64,000 nucleotides of DNA from an uncultured Jannaschia sp. (GTDB lineage Bacteria; Pseudomonadota; Alphaproteobacteria; Rhodobacterales; Rhodobacteraceae): assembly GCA_947494145.1 (NCBI GenBank), contig CANLTZ010000009.1:124001-188000 (forward strand). The letters are read 5' to 3'. Position numbers and translations under genes: made by a program. The notes beneath the pieces are model-generated. The model was not told the origin of the DNA. It saw nothing but the letters and a program-made list of their open reading frames with translations, and ran no database searches. Positions 50,393-59,333 of this stretch are shown here, one piece after another (position 1 is the stretch's first letter; each line of letters opens with the position of its first letter).

Positions 50393-52015
50393 ATGGTTCA
50401 GGCCCGCTACAAGACCGCTTTCACGCTTTATCCTTATGAAAAGGTGCCGCAACAGGATGCGGCGCCCACGCGCCATCCGGTGCTCATCGTCGGCGGCGGG
50501 CCGGTCGGCTTGGCCCTGGCGCTGGATCTGGGGAAGCGCGGCACACCGGCGCTGGTCCTGGACGACCACGAAGGGGCGGGGCTGGGCAGCAAGGCGATTT
50601 GCTTTGCCAAACGCACGCTCGACATTGCGCATAGGTTGGGCGCGGCCCGGCCCATGGTGGAAAAGGGCGTGACCTGGAATGTGGGGCGCGTCTTTGCGGG
50701 CGAAGGGCAGCTTTTTTCGTTCAATCTGGCGCCGGAAGGCGGTCAGCGGCACCCGGCTTTCATCAACCTGCAGCAGCCCTGGTTCGAGAAATACCTGGTC
50801 GATGCCATCGACGCCGCCCGTGCCGAGGGCGCACCCATCGAGATACGTGGCGCAAACCGCGTGACGGGAATGGCGCGTAAGGGCGATCACGTGGCGCTCG
50901 ATGTGGACACGCCTGACGGCCCCTACCGGTTGGAGGCCGATTGGCTGGTGGCCTGCGACGGCGCGCGCTCGCCCCTGCGGGACATGATGGGCCTCGATTT
51001 CGAAGGCCGCGTGTTTGAAGATAATTTCCTGATCGCCGATGTGCGCATGAAGGCCGATTTCCCGACCGAACGGTGGTTCTGGTTTCAGCCGCCCTTCAAG
51101 GATGCCGGGCAATCGGCGCTTCTGCACAAGCAGCCCGACGACATCTGGCGCATCGATTTCCAGCTTGGTTGGGATATCGACCGCGACTTGGAATTGCAGC
51201 CCGACCGTATTCGCGCCCGGGTCGATGCGATGTTGTCTTCCCAGACGGGCGAAGTGCCGGATTATGAACTGGAATGGACTTCAATCTACACGTTCCAATG
51301 CCGCCGCATGAAGACCTTCCGTCATGGGCCCGTTCTGTTTGCGGGCGATGCGGCGCATCAGGTCTCGCCGTTCGGCGCGCGCGGTGCCAATTCGGGGATG
51401 CAGGATGCGGAGAACCTGGCCTGGAAGCTGGACCTTGTCTTGCGCGGCGATGCGCCCGCGACGCTGCTGGACAGCTACGCGGCGGAGCGGGAATTTGCGG
51501 CTGATGAGAATATACTGAACTCGTCGCGCGCCACGGATTTCATGACGCCCAAATCCCATGCCAGCCGGGTGTTTCGCGATGCCGTTCTGCGGCTTGCGGG
51601 CAAGCACCCCTTCGCGCGGCCCCTGGTCAATTCGGGGCGGTTATCGGTGCCCTGCACCTATGACGAGTTTGCGGGGTTCGGGCCGGATGCGCTGCCCGGC
51701 GGGCCTGCGGTCACGCGCCCCGGGGCGGCTTGCCCGGATGCGCCGGTGGGCAACGGGTTCTTGCTCGACCATTTGGCGGGCGATTTCATGGTGCTCGCTT
51801 TGGGCGCGGTGGCGGATGGTATCGCAAGCGAAAATCCCAAAGTGAGCATCTTGTCAGTGCCGGAGCCGGACGCGGCTTTGCGGGCTCGCTATCTGGGGGA
51901 GGCGTCGGGGGCGGTCTATTTGATCCGACCTGACCAGCATGTGGTAGCGCGGTGGGATCGGTTCGACGCCGATGCGCTGGACGCTGCGATGGCGCGCGCC
52001 ATGGGGCAGGTTTGA
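50393..52015 (+). CDS. FAD-dependent aromatic hydroxylase (MhpA-like)
   Basis: A 540-residue class A flavoprotein monooxygenase. Motifs in order are PVLIVGGGPVGLALALDLGK (FAD Rossmann, residues ~24-43), DWLVACDGARSPLRDMMG (the DG motif) and GPVLFAGDAAHQVSPFGARG (FAD GD motif). The C-terminal thioredoxin-like domain (VYLIRPDQHVVARWD) is typical for 3-(3-hydroxyphenyl)propionate-type hydroxylases. Its place suggests hydroxylation of a phenolic acid feeding into homogentisate. Confidence 0.85.
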   Translation: MVQARYKTAFTLYPYEKVPQQDAAPTRHPVLIVGGGPVGLALALDLGKRGTPALVLDDHEGAGLGSKAICFAKRTLDIAHRLGAARPMVEKGVTWNVGRVFAGEGQLFSFNLAPEGGQRHPAFINLQQPWFEKYLVDAIDAARAEGAPIEIRGANRVTGMARKGDHVALDVDTPDGPYRLEADWLVACDGARSPLRDMMGLDFEGRVFEDNFLIADVRMKADFPTERWFWFQPPFKDAGQSALLHKQPDDIWRIDFQLGWDIDRDLELQPDRIRARVDAMLSSQTGEVPDYELEWTSIYTFQCRRMKTFRHGPVLFAGDAAHQVSPFGARGANSGMQDAENLAWKLDLVLRGDAPATLLDSYAAEREFAADENILNSSRATDFMTPKSHASRVFRDAVLRLAGKHPFARPLVNSGRLSVPCTYDEFAGFGPDALPGGPAVTRPGAACPDAPVGNGFLLDHLAGDFMVLALGAVADGIASENPKVSILSVPEPDAALRARYLGEASGAVYLIRPDQHVVARWDRFDADALDAAMARAMGQV

Positions 52016-52197
52016 TGCTGAAGACGGAGCCGAACATCCCCGACCCGGACGGGTTTTACGACGAATTGCTACGTATCCATGAGGGGTTGAGCCGCGAGGA
52101 GTCCGAGGCGTTGAATGCGCGGTTGGTATTGGTGCTGGCCAACCACATCGGCGACCGCGCGGTGTTGGCCGAGGCGTTGGAAGCCGCATGGGGCTAA
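52015..52197 (+). CDS. DUF2783 small protein
   Basis: A 60-residue protein (PNIPDPDGFYDELLRIHEGL ... NHIGDRAVLAEALEAA) matching, from memory, the DUF2783 family that is found next to MhpA-like hydroxylases. Its ATG overlaps the hydroxylase stop by one base (TGATG), so it is translated with it and may be a small partner subunit. Confidence 0.72.
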   Translation: MLKTEPNIPDPDGFYDELLRIHEGLSREESEALNARLVLVLANHIGDRAVLAEALEAAWG

Positions 52198-52475
52198 GGT
52201 GAAGGGCTGGTGTCCGGGGCCTGGCATCGGGCGGACGGGTTCTCGGCCTATTGCGGTGCAGGCCGTTAAGCCCCGGGATCGGAATCAAGCCCGTAGGGCG
52301 CCGGTCTATCTTCAGCCCGGCGATTTTGTAAACGCAGTGGCATCGCGTGTGCGGAACGCGGACTTGGCCACGATAAAGCGCATAGAAGGTCCGTTGGATC
52401 GCAGAACCGAACCGCCTTACACAAAGGGCTTGGTTCCCGTCTGGGGCCAAGCTTGGACGGACGCTCCAACCTCGT

Positions 52476-53147
52476 TCACGCCAGCGCAGCTTCAAGCCGG
52501 GCATGGGCAGAGACACTGCGGGCGTCGAGCATAATCTCACGCAGGAATTCGTCCTGGGACGCGTTGATCCGGTGGAGGAGTTTTTCGGTCAGGGGCGCGC
52601 GGAACAGGCCGGCCTCGATAATCGCGCGTTCCTCGGGCGTCAAAGACACGACCTCGGGGCCGTCCTCCGACTGGACGGTGACATAGGTCAGCGGTGTCAG
52701 CCAGGACAGCGGCGATTGTTCGACCACAAGGCGCAATTGCCCTTCTCGCAGGCCGCGGCCTGCCGCGATCTTGGTCAGGACGGCGCGGGCCTGCACGCGC
52801 AGCAGGTCCAGCCCCCGTTCGGCGGCATCGGCGTCGATCAGCTTTTCGCGCCGGGCTGGGGGCACGCGGAGCACGCGCATCTCCATCCACCAGATCAGCA
52901 CGAACATCAGGATGGGCGCTTGCGACAGCGGCAGCGCCGTCTGGCGCCAGGTCATGCCGATGACGACCAGCGGCAGCAGCCAAAGCAGATACCGCATAAG
53001 TTGAAATTCCGCCAAGATACGAAGCAGGCCGCCCAGGCCGATGGGACCCCTGGGCCAAACCGTCACGCGCTCCACGAATTTGCGGGGCAATTGCCGCACT
53101 TCGAGGATGACGGGGTTTCGGATGGTGTCGTGGGTGACGATCAGCAT
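52476..53147 (-). CDS. Membrane protein of unknown function
   Basis: A 223-residue protein starting MLIVTHDTIRNPVILEVRQL, with two hydrophobic helices (LMRYLLWLLPLVVIGMTW, ILMFVLIWWMEMRVL) and a soluble C-terminal half of ~130 residues that looks helical (LREGQLRLVVEQSPLSWLTP, LLHRINASQDEFLREIM). No family is recognised. The open frame extends upstream to 53537 but without family support or membrane character. It is divergent from an alpha/beta hydrolase gene. Confidence 0.55.
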   Translation of the reverse strand: MLIVTHDTIRNPVILEVRQLPRKFVERVTVWPRGPIGLGGLLRILAEFQLMRYLLWLLPLVVIGMTWRQTALPLSQAPILMFVLIWWMEMRVLRVPPARREKLIDADAAERGLDLLRVQARAVLTKIAAGRGLREGQLRLVVEQSPLSWLTPLTYVTVQSEDGPEVVSLTPEERAIIEAGLFRAPLTEKLLHRINASQDEFLREIMLDARSVSAHARLEAALA

Positions 53148-53351
53148 GGGGGCTCCGGTCGGCGGTCTGGGTCGGGATGATAGCGTCCGGGACCGGGAAA
53201 TCCCGATCAAAGTGGCGCGATGAGATGGGGGATGTGTCCTTGGCGCGTGTGGGTGTGAGGCCGGGCGGCCCCCGCTGGCGCCCCACATGGGTTGCGCTAT
53301 CTTCACACGTGCCCTGGCGTGGCCGCGATCTGGCCCTAGCTCGCCGCCTTG

Positions 53352-54827
53352 ATGACACGTCCCGCTGCCCCCCTTCTCGTCGCCGTTCTGGCCATCGCGG
53401 TCGCCCTTCTGTCGGTCTTCCAGTTGGAGCGGGAAAGGGCAGGGCTGGTCGTGGAACGGCTGGACGTGGCGGGAACGCCCGTGACGCTGTTGCGCCCGGA
53501 TGTGGAGAGGCCTTTGCCGCTGGTCGTGGTCGCCCATGGTTTTGCCGGGTCCCGACAGATGATGCGGGCGATTTCGACGACCATGGCACGGAGCGGCTTT
53601 GCCGTGGCGTCGGTGGACCTGCTAGGGCATGGCCGCCACCAACGGCCGATGACGGGCGATGTCACGCGACTTGACGGCGCCACGGCGCGGCTGGTGGATC
53701 AGGTCGTGGCCACCACGAACGTGCTGGTGGCACAGGGCTACGGGGTTGGGCCCGTGTCTTTGGTGGGCCATTCCATGGCGACGGATGTGGTCGTCCGTGC
53801 GGCGGAGCGGTTGGACTCCGTGGGCGCCGTGGTGGCGATTTCAATGTATTCCGAAGCGGTGACAGAGACCTCTCCGGCGCGATTGCTGGTCGTGTCGGGG
53901 GCGCAGGAGACCCGGCTTCGCGGCAACGCCTTGGAGGCGGTGCGCATGGTCGACGCGAGCGCCGAGGAAGGGCGGACTGTCGCCACCATGGGTGTCGTTC
54001 GGCGCGCGGTGGCAGCGCCTTGGGTGGGGCATGTGGGCGTCCTTTACGCACCAAGCACCTTGGACGAGATGCGCCGCTGGATCGCAGGGGCCGACATGCG
54101 GCCCGTCGCCACCCCCACCGCGACGGGGATTTGGGTTGGGCTGCTGCTGGGCGCGGTGATCGCGCTGGCCTGGCCCATGGCCGCGGCGTTGGGGCCTGTT
54201 CAAAGGGCAGGGCCGGTGCCGCGCAAACTGGCCTGGTTGGCGGTGGTCGCGCCGGTCCTACCCGCTTTGGGGGCCGCCGTTTTGGTGCCGGATGGGGCGC
54301 TGGGACTGACGGCCTTCACGCGGATAGCGGCGTTTCTTGGCGTTTGGGGACTGGTGCAGGGCGCCGTTCTTTGGTGGGGCGGTGTTCGGCTTCAGGGCGC
54401 GCGGTTGGTGCCCGCTTTGCTGCTGACGGGCTGGGGCTTGGGGCTGTTTGCCTTTGCGCTGGACCGCTATGGCGGCGCGTTCCTGCCATCGGGGCTGCGG
54501 TTATGGGTGATGGTCCTTCTACTGCCTGCGGCTTTGGTGTTCACGCTGGCAGATGCGGCGCTGACGCGCGGGGCTGGCTTGCTGCTACGGGCCGTTGCGC
54601 GGATCTTGCCCTTGGCGGGCCTGTTGGGGGCCATGGCGTTGCAGCCTTTGATGGGTGTGGCGTTCACGGTGGTGCCGGTGATGGTCCTGTTTTGGTTGGT
54701 TTACGGCTTGGCTGGACGCTGGGTGGCCGCGCGGGCCGGGCATGGGACAAGCGGGTTGGTGCTGGGTGTAATCCTGGCCTGGGCCCTGGCGGCAAGCACG
54801 CCGCTGATTGGGATGCAGGGAGTCTGA
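53352..54827 (+). CDS. Membrane-anchored alpha/beta hydrolase
   Basis: A 491-residue protein made of an N-terminal helix (LLVAVLAIAVALLSV), an alpha/beta-hydrolase domain and a C-terminal half with six to eight membrane helices. Hydrolase marks are LPLVVVAHGFAGSRQMMRA (oxyanion region) and SLVGHSMATDVVVRAA (nucleophile Ser), with AAPWVGHVGVLYAP as a likely catalytic His region. The fused membrane half is unusual for such hydrolases. Substrate unknown. Confidence 0.75.
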   Translation: MTRPAAPLLVAVLAIAVALLSVFQLERERAGLVVERLDVAGTPVTLLRPDVERPLPLVVVAHGFAGSRQMMRAISTTMARSGFAVASVDLLGHGRHQRPMTGDVTRLDGATARLVDQVVATTNVLVAQGYGVGPVSLVGHSMATDVVVRAAERLDSVGAVVAISMYSEAVTETSPARLLVVSGAQETRLRGNALEAVRMVDASAEEGRTVATMGVVRRAVAAPWVGHVGVLYAPSTLDEMRRWIAGADMRPVATPTATGIWVGLLLGAVIALAWPMAAALGPVQRAGPVPRKLAWLAVVAPVLPALGAAVLVPDGALGLTAFTRIAAFLGVWGLVQGAVLWWGGVRLQGARLVPALLLTGWGLGLFAFALDRYGGAFLPSGLRLWVMVLLLPAALVFTLADAALTRGAGLLLRAVARILPLAGLLGAMALQPLMGVAFTVVPVMVLFWLVYGLAGRWVAARAGHGTSGLVLGVILAWALAASTPLIGMQGV

Positions 54828-54845
54828 TGGGGGGATGCGTTGGAC

Positions 54846-54905
54846 GGGGCGCTGCCCCCGCTCCGGCAAGCCGGAGCCCCCCGGAGTACTGTTGCCAGGA
54901 TGAAG
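54846..54905. repeat. Hairpin-rich intergenic repeat, copy 2
   Basis: Hairpins GGGGC-GCT-GCCCC and GCTCCGGC-AA-GCCGGAGC are followed by CCCCGGAGTACTGTTGCCAG and GATGA. It lies between convergent genes and could end transcription from both sides. Compare copy 1 at 48373-48433. Confidence 0.68.
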
Positions 54906-54908
54906 GGC

Positions 54909-55955
54909 CTATCTCGCTGGTTGGTTTGCCGCTTCGCAGACCGCGGCCACCCGTTTGGCCGTATCCCGCCAGGTCGGGAGGGCTTGGCCGCGGGCCCTGG
55001 AGGTTTCGGCAAGGCGGTCATAATGGGCCGGGTCGGTGAGCAGGCGGCGGAGGGCGGCGGCGAAGGCGGCGCTGTCATCGACGTCGACCAGGTGGCCTGC
55101 GGAGCCCACTGTGTCAGCGACGGCGCCGCCGCGGCAGGCGACGATGGGAAGCCCCCATTTCATCGCTTCGCCAAAGACAATGCCATAGCCTTCATAGCGG
55201 GTGGCCAGCGCGAAGATGGACGCTTGGGCATAGAGTTCTTGCAGCGGCGCGTCATCCAGGCCGCCGGTGAAGGTGATGCGGTGGGCCACCTCGGTCGCCT
55301 GGGCGCGGTCTTGCAGGGCCTTTGTGACCAGGAGGTCGTGCGTGCCGCCGACGATGGCTGCTTGCCAGACGAGGTCGGGCAGATGGGCCAGCGCGTCAAT
55401 CAGGATGTCGTGGCCCTTGCGTTCGGCCAGCAGGCCCACGGCGAGGATGAGGGGCGGGGTGGTCGGCTGGCGGGTGCCGCAAGGTGCGTCGAAGCCCGGC
55501 TCGGCTACGGTGATGCGGTCGCCAGGCACATCGAAATCGCTCGTCAGGATGCGGGCGGTGTGCGGGCTCGGCACGACGATGCGGGTTGCATGGGCCAGCG
55601 AAGCACGCTCGTTTTCCAGAAGGAAGGCGGCGCGGGCGGACGGCAGGCCGGTTTCCAGCCCCAGCGGGTGGTGGATGATGGGCACCAGGGGGGCTTGGAT
55701 TTGGGCGAGACCCAGGGGGTCCACGGTGCCGGGTATAAAGCCGTCGAGGAGGATGGGCGTGTCGCGCGGCACGGCCTGGAGGGCGGCGAGGGTTTCCGCG
55801 ATGTCGGACGCATCGGGGTTAGGGAAGTTGGCGGGCAGTTGCAGGTGGGTGATGTCGTGGCCCAGCGCGCGGAGTTCATCGAGCACGGTGCTCTCATAGA
55901 TAAACCCTCCGGTCCTGCGGTGGCGGTCGCCGGGGATGGCGAAGACCGCCTTCAC
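54909..55955 (-). CDS. Glycosyltransferase (GT4-like)
   Basis: A 348-residue GT-B protein. The N-terminus FAIPGDRHRRTGGFIYESTV is an acceptor loop with GG. The donor domain includes PPLILAVGLLAERKGHDILIDAL and ATRYEGYGIVFGEAMKWGLPIVACRGGAVADTV (E-x7-E motif region; shown as its two halves RYEGYGIVFGEAMKWG and LPIVACRGGAV). The GTG start overlaps the stop of the permease gene upstream. As last gene of an eight-gene operon it may glycosylate a lipid made by it. Confidence 0.85.
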   Translation of the reverse strand: MKAVFAIPGDRHRRTGGFIYESTVLDELRALGHDITHLQLPANFPNPDASDIAETLAALQAVPRDTPILLDGFIPGTVDPLGLAQIQAPLVPIIHHPLGLETGLPSARAAFLLENERASLAHATRIVVPSPHTARILTSDFDVPGDRITVAEPGFDAPCGTRQPTTPPLILAVGLLAERKGHDILIDALAHLPDLVWQAAIVGGTHDLLVTKALQDRAQATEVAHRITFTGGLDDAPLQELYAQASIFALATRYEGYGIVFGEAMKWGLPIVACRGGAVADTVGSAGHLVDVDDSAAFAAALRRLLTDPAHYDRLAETSRARGQALPTWRDTAKRVAAVCEAANQPAR

Positions 55956-57538
55956 CGCGCCACCTGCTCGGCGGCGTAGACGCGCAGCACGGCATCTTCC
56001 AGGGCCGAGACCGCGGCATAGGTGGCTGCGGCGGTGAGGGCCACGAGGGTGATCGCGCTCCAGAGCATGTTGTAATCCGAGGTCGAGGCAGTCAGCGCCA
56101 TGAGCGCGCCGATCCCTTTGCCGGTAGCGAGCCATTCGGCGGTGGTGACGGCCAGGATGGCGGCGGGGATGGCCATGCGCGCCGAGGCGAAGAAGGCCGG
56201 CAGCATGGCCGGGATGCGGGCCAGGATCAGCAGGCGCCAGCGACCCGAAGCATAGCTGTCGAAGATATCGACCACTTGGCGCGGCGTCTGGCGCAGGCCT
56301 TGCAGGCAGGCGACCAGGGTCGGGAAGAAGATCATCACGGCGACGATGGCGATCGTGCCCGCCGCGCCGCGGCCCAGGGCCAGCACGATGAGGGGGGCTG
56401 TCGTCACGATGGGGATGGAGCGGAGTGCCACGGCCACGGGCAGCATGGTGGTGCCAAGGCCCGGCGCCAGAAGCAGCGCGCAGGCCATGAGCGCGCCGAG
56501 CGCCAGGCCTGCGGCGTAACCCGGAAGGGTGAAGGCCAGGGTTTCGGCATAGGCGCCCAGCAGGGCGGCGCGGTGGGCGGCAGCTTCGGGGCCAGTTACG
56601 AGGAAGGCCAGGATATCGGCGGGGCGTTTTGCGAAGAACGGGTTGAGGGAGAACGCCTCCATCACGCCATACCAGAGCAGGAGGGGCGTGACGATCAAGA
56701 TGGCGAGGCCCAGAACGCGGCGGCCCAGCGTGCGGGGCGGCGCGGGGCGGGGGGCGGTCAGCAAAAGGGCGGGCGGCGTGCCGGTCAGGCGGCGACCCAG
56801 CCAGCCGAAGGCGCCATAGGCTGCGATGGACAGGGCCGCGGCCAGCGTTGCGATGGCCCAAGTGGCATCCACATCCATGGCGCGCATAGCCCGGATGGTG
56901 AGCACGCCGAGGCCGCGTTCGGCGCCCGTAAACTCCCCGATCATGGCGCCCAGGATGGCGGCGGGGGCGGCGATTTGTAGCCCGGCGGTCAGATAGGGCA
57001 GGGAGGCGACCGTGCGCACATAGACAAGCTGCGCGCCCGCGCCACGCCCATGGGTGCGCACCAGATCCAGCCAGCTTTGCGGCACGGCACGCAACCCGAC
57101 CATGAGCGCTAGAAAGGTGGTGTAATGGACCGCCAAGGCGGCCAGCGTGATTTGCGGCGCCTCGCCGGTGCCAAAGAGGACCCGCAGGATGGGGCCGGTG
57201 GCCACCAGCGGCAGGCAGAAGATCAGGAGTGAGACGGCGGTGGCCAGCCGTTCCATGCGGGGCAGCAGAATGACGATGACGGCCAGAGCGATGGCGGCCA
57301 GATTGCCCCAAAGAAACCCCCAGGCCGCGTTGGTTAGCGTGCGCGCCGTGGCGCGGGCCAGCAGGTCGGCATGTTGGGCCAGATAGGCGGTTACGGCCAA
57401 AGGGCCCGCCAGGATGAAGCTGCCCGCATAGGCGCGGGCGGCGGCTTCCCACAGGATGAACAGAAGGACGATGCCGACCGTCTTGGCCGCGAAAGGGGGC
57501 AAGGTAAGGCCCGGGCGGTCCAGGGCACGGGTCGTCAT
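55952..57538 (-). CDS. ABC transporter permease with two fused membrane modules
   Basis: A 528-residue protein containing two consecutive BPD-type permease domains, each about 250 residues. The coupling-helix (EAA-like) regions are seen at VYVRTVASLPYLTAGLQIAA and LLILARIPAMLPAFFASARM. Nitrate/sulfonate/taurine-type importers usually have one such module that dimerises; here both halves are on one chain. It overlaps its ATPase gene by four bases. The ligand is defined by the NMT1-type receptor two genes upstream. Confidence 0.86.
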   Translation of the reverse strand: MTTRALDRPGLTLPPFAAKTVGIVLLFILWEAAARAYAGSFILAGPLAVTAYLAQHADLLARATARTLTNAAWGFLWGNLAAIALAVIVILLPRMERLATAVSLLIFCLPLVATGPILRVLFGTGEAPQITLAALAVHYTTFLALMVGLRAVPQSWLDLVRTHGRGAGAQLVYVRTVASLPYLTAGLQIAAPAAILGAMIGEFTGAERGLGVLTIRAMRAMDVDATWAIATLAAALSIAAYGAFGWLGRRLTGTPPALLLTAPRPAPPRTLGRRVLGLAILIVTPLLLWYGVMEAFSLNPFFAKRPADILAFLVTGPEAAAHRAALLGAYAETLAFTLPGYAAGLALGALMACALLLAPGLGTTMLPVAVALRSIPIVTTAPLIVLALGRGAAGTIAIVAVMIFFPTLVACLQGLRQTPRQVVDIFDSYASGRWRLLILARIPAMLPAFFASARMAIPAAILAVTTAEWLATGKGIGALMALTASTSDYNMLWSAITLVALTAAATYAAVSALEDAVLRVYAAEQVAR

Positions 57539-58341
57539 TGGGCGGCCAGCGGACGGCCCTCGGCGCTGGCTTCCAACGCGGCGACGACACGGTGGGCGAG
57601 GTCCTGGAAGGCCGGGTCGTCTTCGCCCCGGCGGGGATGGGGCAGGGGGATGTCGATGTCGGCCATGATGGTGGCGGGGCGGGGCGACAGCACGAGGATG
57701 CGGTCGGCCAGGGTCACCGCCTCGGTCACGGAATGGGTGACAAGAAGGGCCGTGGTGCCTCGCGCCTGCCAAAGTGCGGGTAGGTCGTGGTTGAGGCGAC
57801 GGCGCGTGAGTTCATCGACGGCGCCGAAGGGTTCGTCCAGCAACAGAAGGTCCGGCTCCGATATCAGGCAGCGGGCGATGGCGGCGCGTTGGCGCATGCC
57901 GCCCGAAAGCTCTGCCGGGCGGCGGGTCTCAAAACCTGACAGTCCCACCATGTCGATTAGGCGGTCTACGCTGTCCATGTCGGATTGGCGGCGCGCCAGA
58001 GTCAGGGCCAGGGCGATGTTCCCGCGCAGGCTGCGCCAGGGCAGCAGCGATGCGTCCTGGAACGCCATGGCAAGGCCCGCGCGGCGGCAGACTTCGTCGG
58101 GGGTTTCCGCGCCCATGCGGATTGTGCCTTCGCTCGGTGGCTCCAACCCTGCAATCAGGCGCAGCAAGGTGGATTTGCCGCAGCCGGACGGCCCCAAAAG
58201 GGCCGTGGTCTTGCCCGCAGCGAACGTGACGTCGAGCGGGCCGATGGCGGGGATGGGGGCGCCGCCGGTCTGGAAGGTGTGGGACAGGCCCGCGCAGGTG
58301 ACGGCCTGACCCACGATGGCTTGGCCGTTGTCAGGCGGCAT
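57535..58341 (-). CDS. ABC transporter ATP-binding protein (nitrate/sulfonate/thiamine-precursor class)
   Basis: A 268-residue ABC ATPase with Walker A LLGPSGCGKSTLLRL, signature ELSGGMRQRAAIARCL, Walker B PDLLLLDEPFGAVDE and the switch histidine in LLVTHSVTEAV. The ATG at 58341 is preferred; the TTG at 58353 is in the same frame. It overlaps the receptor gene by 11 bases. Confidence 0.92.
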   Translation of the reverse strand: MPPDNGQAIVGQAVTCAGLSHTFQTGGAPIPAIGPLDVTFAAGKTTALLGPSGCGKSTLLRLIAGLEPPSEGTIRMGAETPDEVCRRAGLAMAFQDASLLPWRSLRGNIALALTLARRQSDMDSVDRLIDMVGLSGFETRRPAELSGGMRQRAAIARCLISEPDLLLLDEPFGAVDELTRRRLNHDLPALWQARGTTALLVTHSVTEAVTLADRILVLSPRPATIMADIDIPLPHPRRGEDDPAFQDLAHRVVAALEASAEGRPLAAQ

Positions 58342-59332
58342 GCACGTCTTCAAGGATCGACCGGTCCCATAAGTCCGCCGTCACATTGCGGTCGAGCAGG
58401 GCCAGCGTCTCGATATTCTGGGCGACGGTGTCTTCGGTGAACCAGCCGAAGCCCTGCGCCTCCGTCAGGTCTGAGAACATGAGCGGTACTTGCCGTTCCG
58501 CCTGCATGACCTGCGTGGGCAGATCGAGGCCCGCATCCGGGAACATCTCGACCGTCAGGGCCGCAGCGGCGGCGGGGTCGGCCAGGTAGTCGTTCCAGCC
58601 CATGACCTCACCGCGCATCAGTGCCACCAGATCGTCGCGCCGGTTGGCCAGGCTGTCTTCGGTGGCGATGTAGGTCTGGGAATGGACGGCATAGCCGTGA
58701 TCCGCCATCAGCATGGTGACCGCCTCTACCCCCTGGATGGCCATGGCCACGGGCAAGTCGGTGGCCCAGCACAGCAGGCTATCCACCTGGCCCGCCACAA
58801 GGGGGGCGGCGTCGTATTGCGTGGGGATCACCTCAATCGCGTCGATATCCACGTCGTTGAGCGTACACAGCGCTTGCAGGACGGGCATGTTGGCCAGCGC
58901 CATGCCTATGCTTTTGCCTTCCAAATCCTTTGGGCTGTTCACCGGGTTGGCGGCCAGCGATGCGATGGCGAAGGGGTTCTTCTGCATGGCGACGCCGATG
59001 ATCTTGAAGGGCGCGCCCTGCGCCACGGCGGCGGCGGTGTAATCGGCGGCGGAGATACCGACGAGGGCGTTGCCCGCCACGACGGGCGGCTCAACCGGGG
59101 CGTTGGGGCCCCCAGGGTTGAGCGCGACATTGAGGCCGTTTTGAGCCCAATAGCCACGCTCGCGCGCAATATAGCTGCCACCGAATTGCACGGAATGGAG
59201 CCAGGACAATTGCAGCGCGACGTCCTTGCCATTGGCAAAGGCGGGACGGCCCGCAAGGGCCAGCGTTGCGGCGGCGCCGGTGCTCAGGAAGGTGCGGCGG
59301 TTTAGCCCGTGGAAGGTGCGCGTGGTGGTCAT
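58331..59332 (-). CDS. NMT1/THI5-like ABC substrate-binding protein
   Basis: A 333-residue periplasmic receptor with a twin-arginine type leader (GLNRRTFLSTGAAATLALAG). The mature part starts KDVALQLSWLHSVQFGGSYI, the opening of the ThiY/NMT1 family that binds pyrimidine thiamine precursors or similar compounds. ERGYWAQNGLNVALNPGG and DLEGKSIGMALANMPVL follow. The pyrimidine-binding residues cannot be judged here. A Tat leader suggests folding before export. Confidence 0.87.
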   Translation of the reverse strand: MTTTRTFHGLNRRTFLSTGAAATLALAGRPAFANGKDVALQLSWLHSVQFGGSYIARERGYWAQNGLNVALNPGGPNAPVEPPVVAGNALVGISAADYTAAAVAQGAPFKIIGVAMQKNPFAIASLAANPVNSPKDLEGKSIGMALANMPVLQALCTLNDVDIDAIEVIPTQYDAAPLVAGQVDSLLCWATDLPVAMAIQGVEAVTMLMADHGYAVHSQTYIATEDSLANRRDDLVALMRGEVMGWNDYLADPAAAAALTVEMFPDAGLDLPTQVMQAERQVPLMFSDLTEAQGFGWFTEDTVAQNIETLALLDRNVTADLWDRSILEDVHAA

Positions 59333-59333
59333 T

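Noticed and set aside
54909-57590. One 893-codon minus-strand protein covering the glycosyltransferase and permease region
   Set aside because: Only the C-terminal 348 residues match a glycosyltransferase. The rest is the permease gene read in a wrong frame, and a GTG at 55955 with an ATGA-like overlap gives a normal start.
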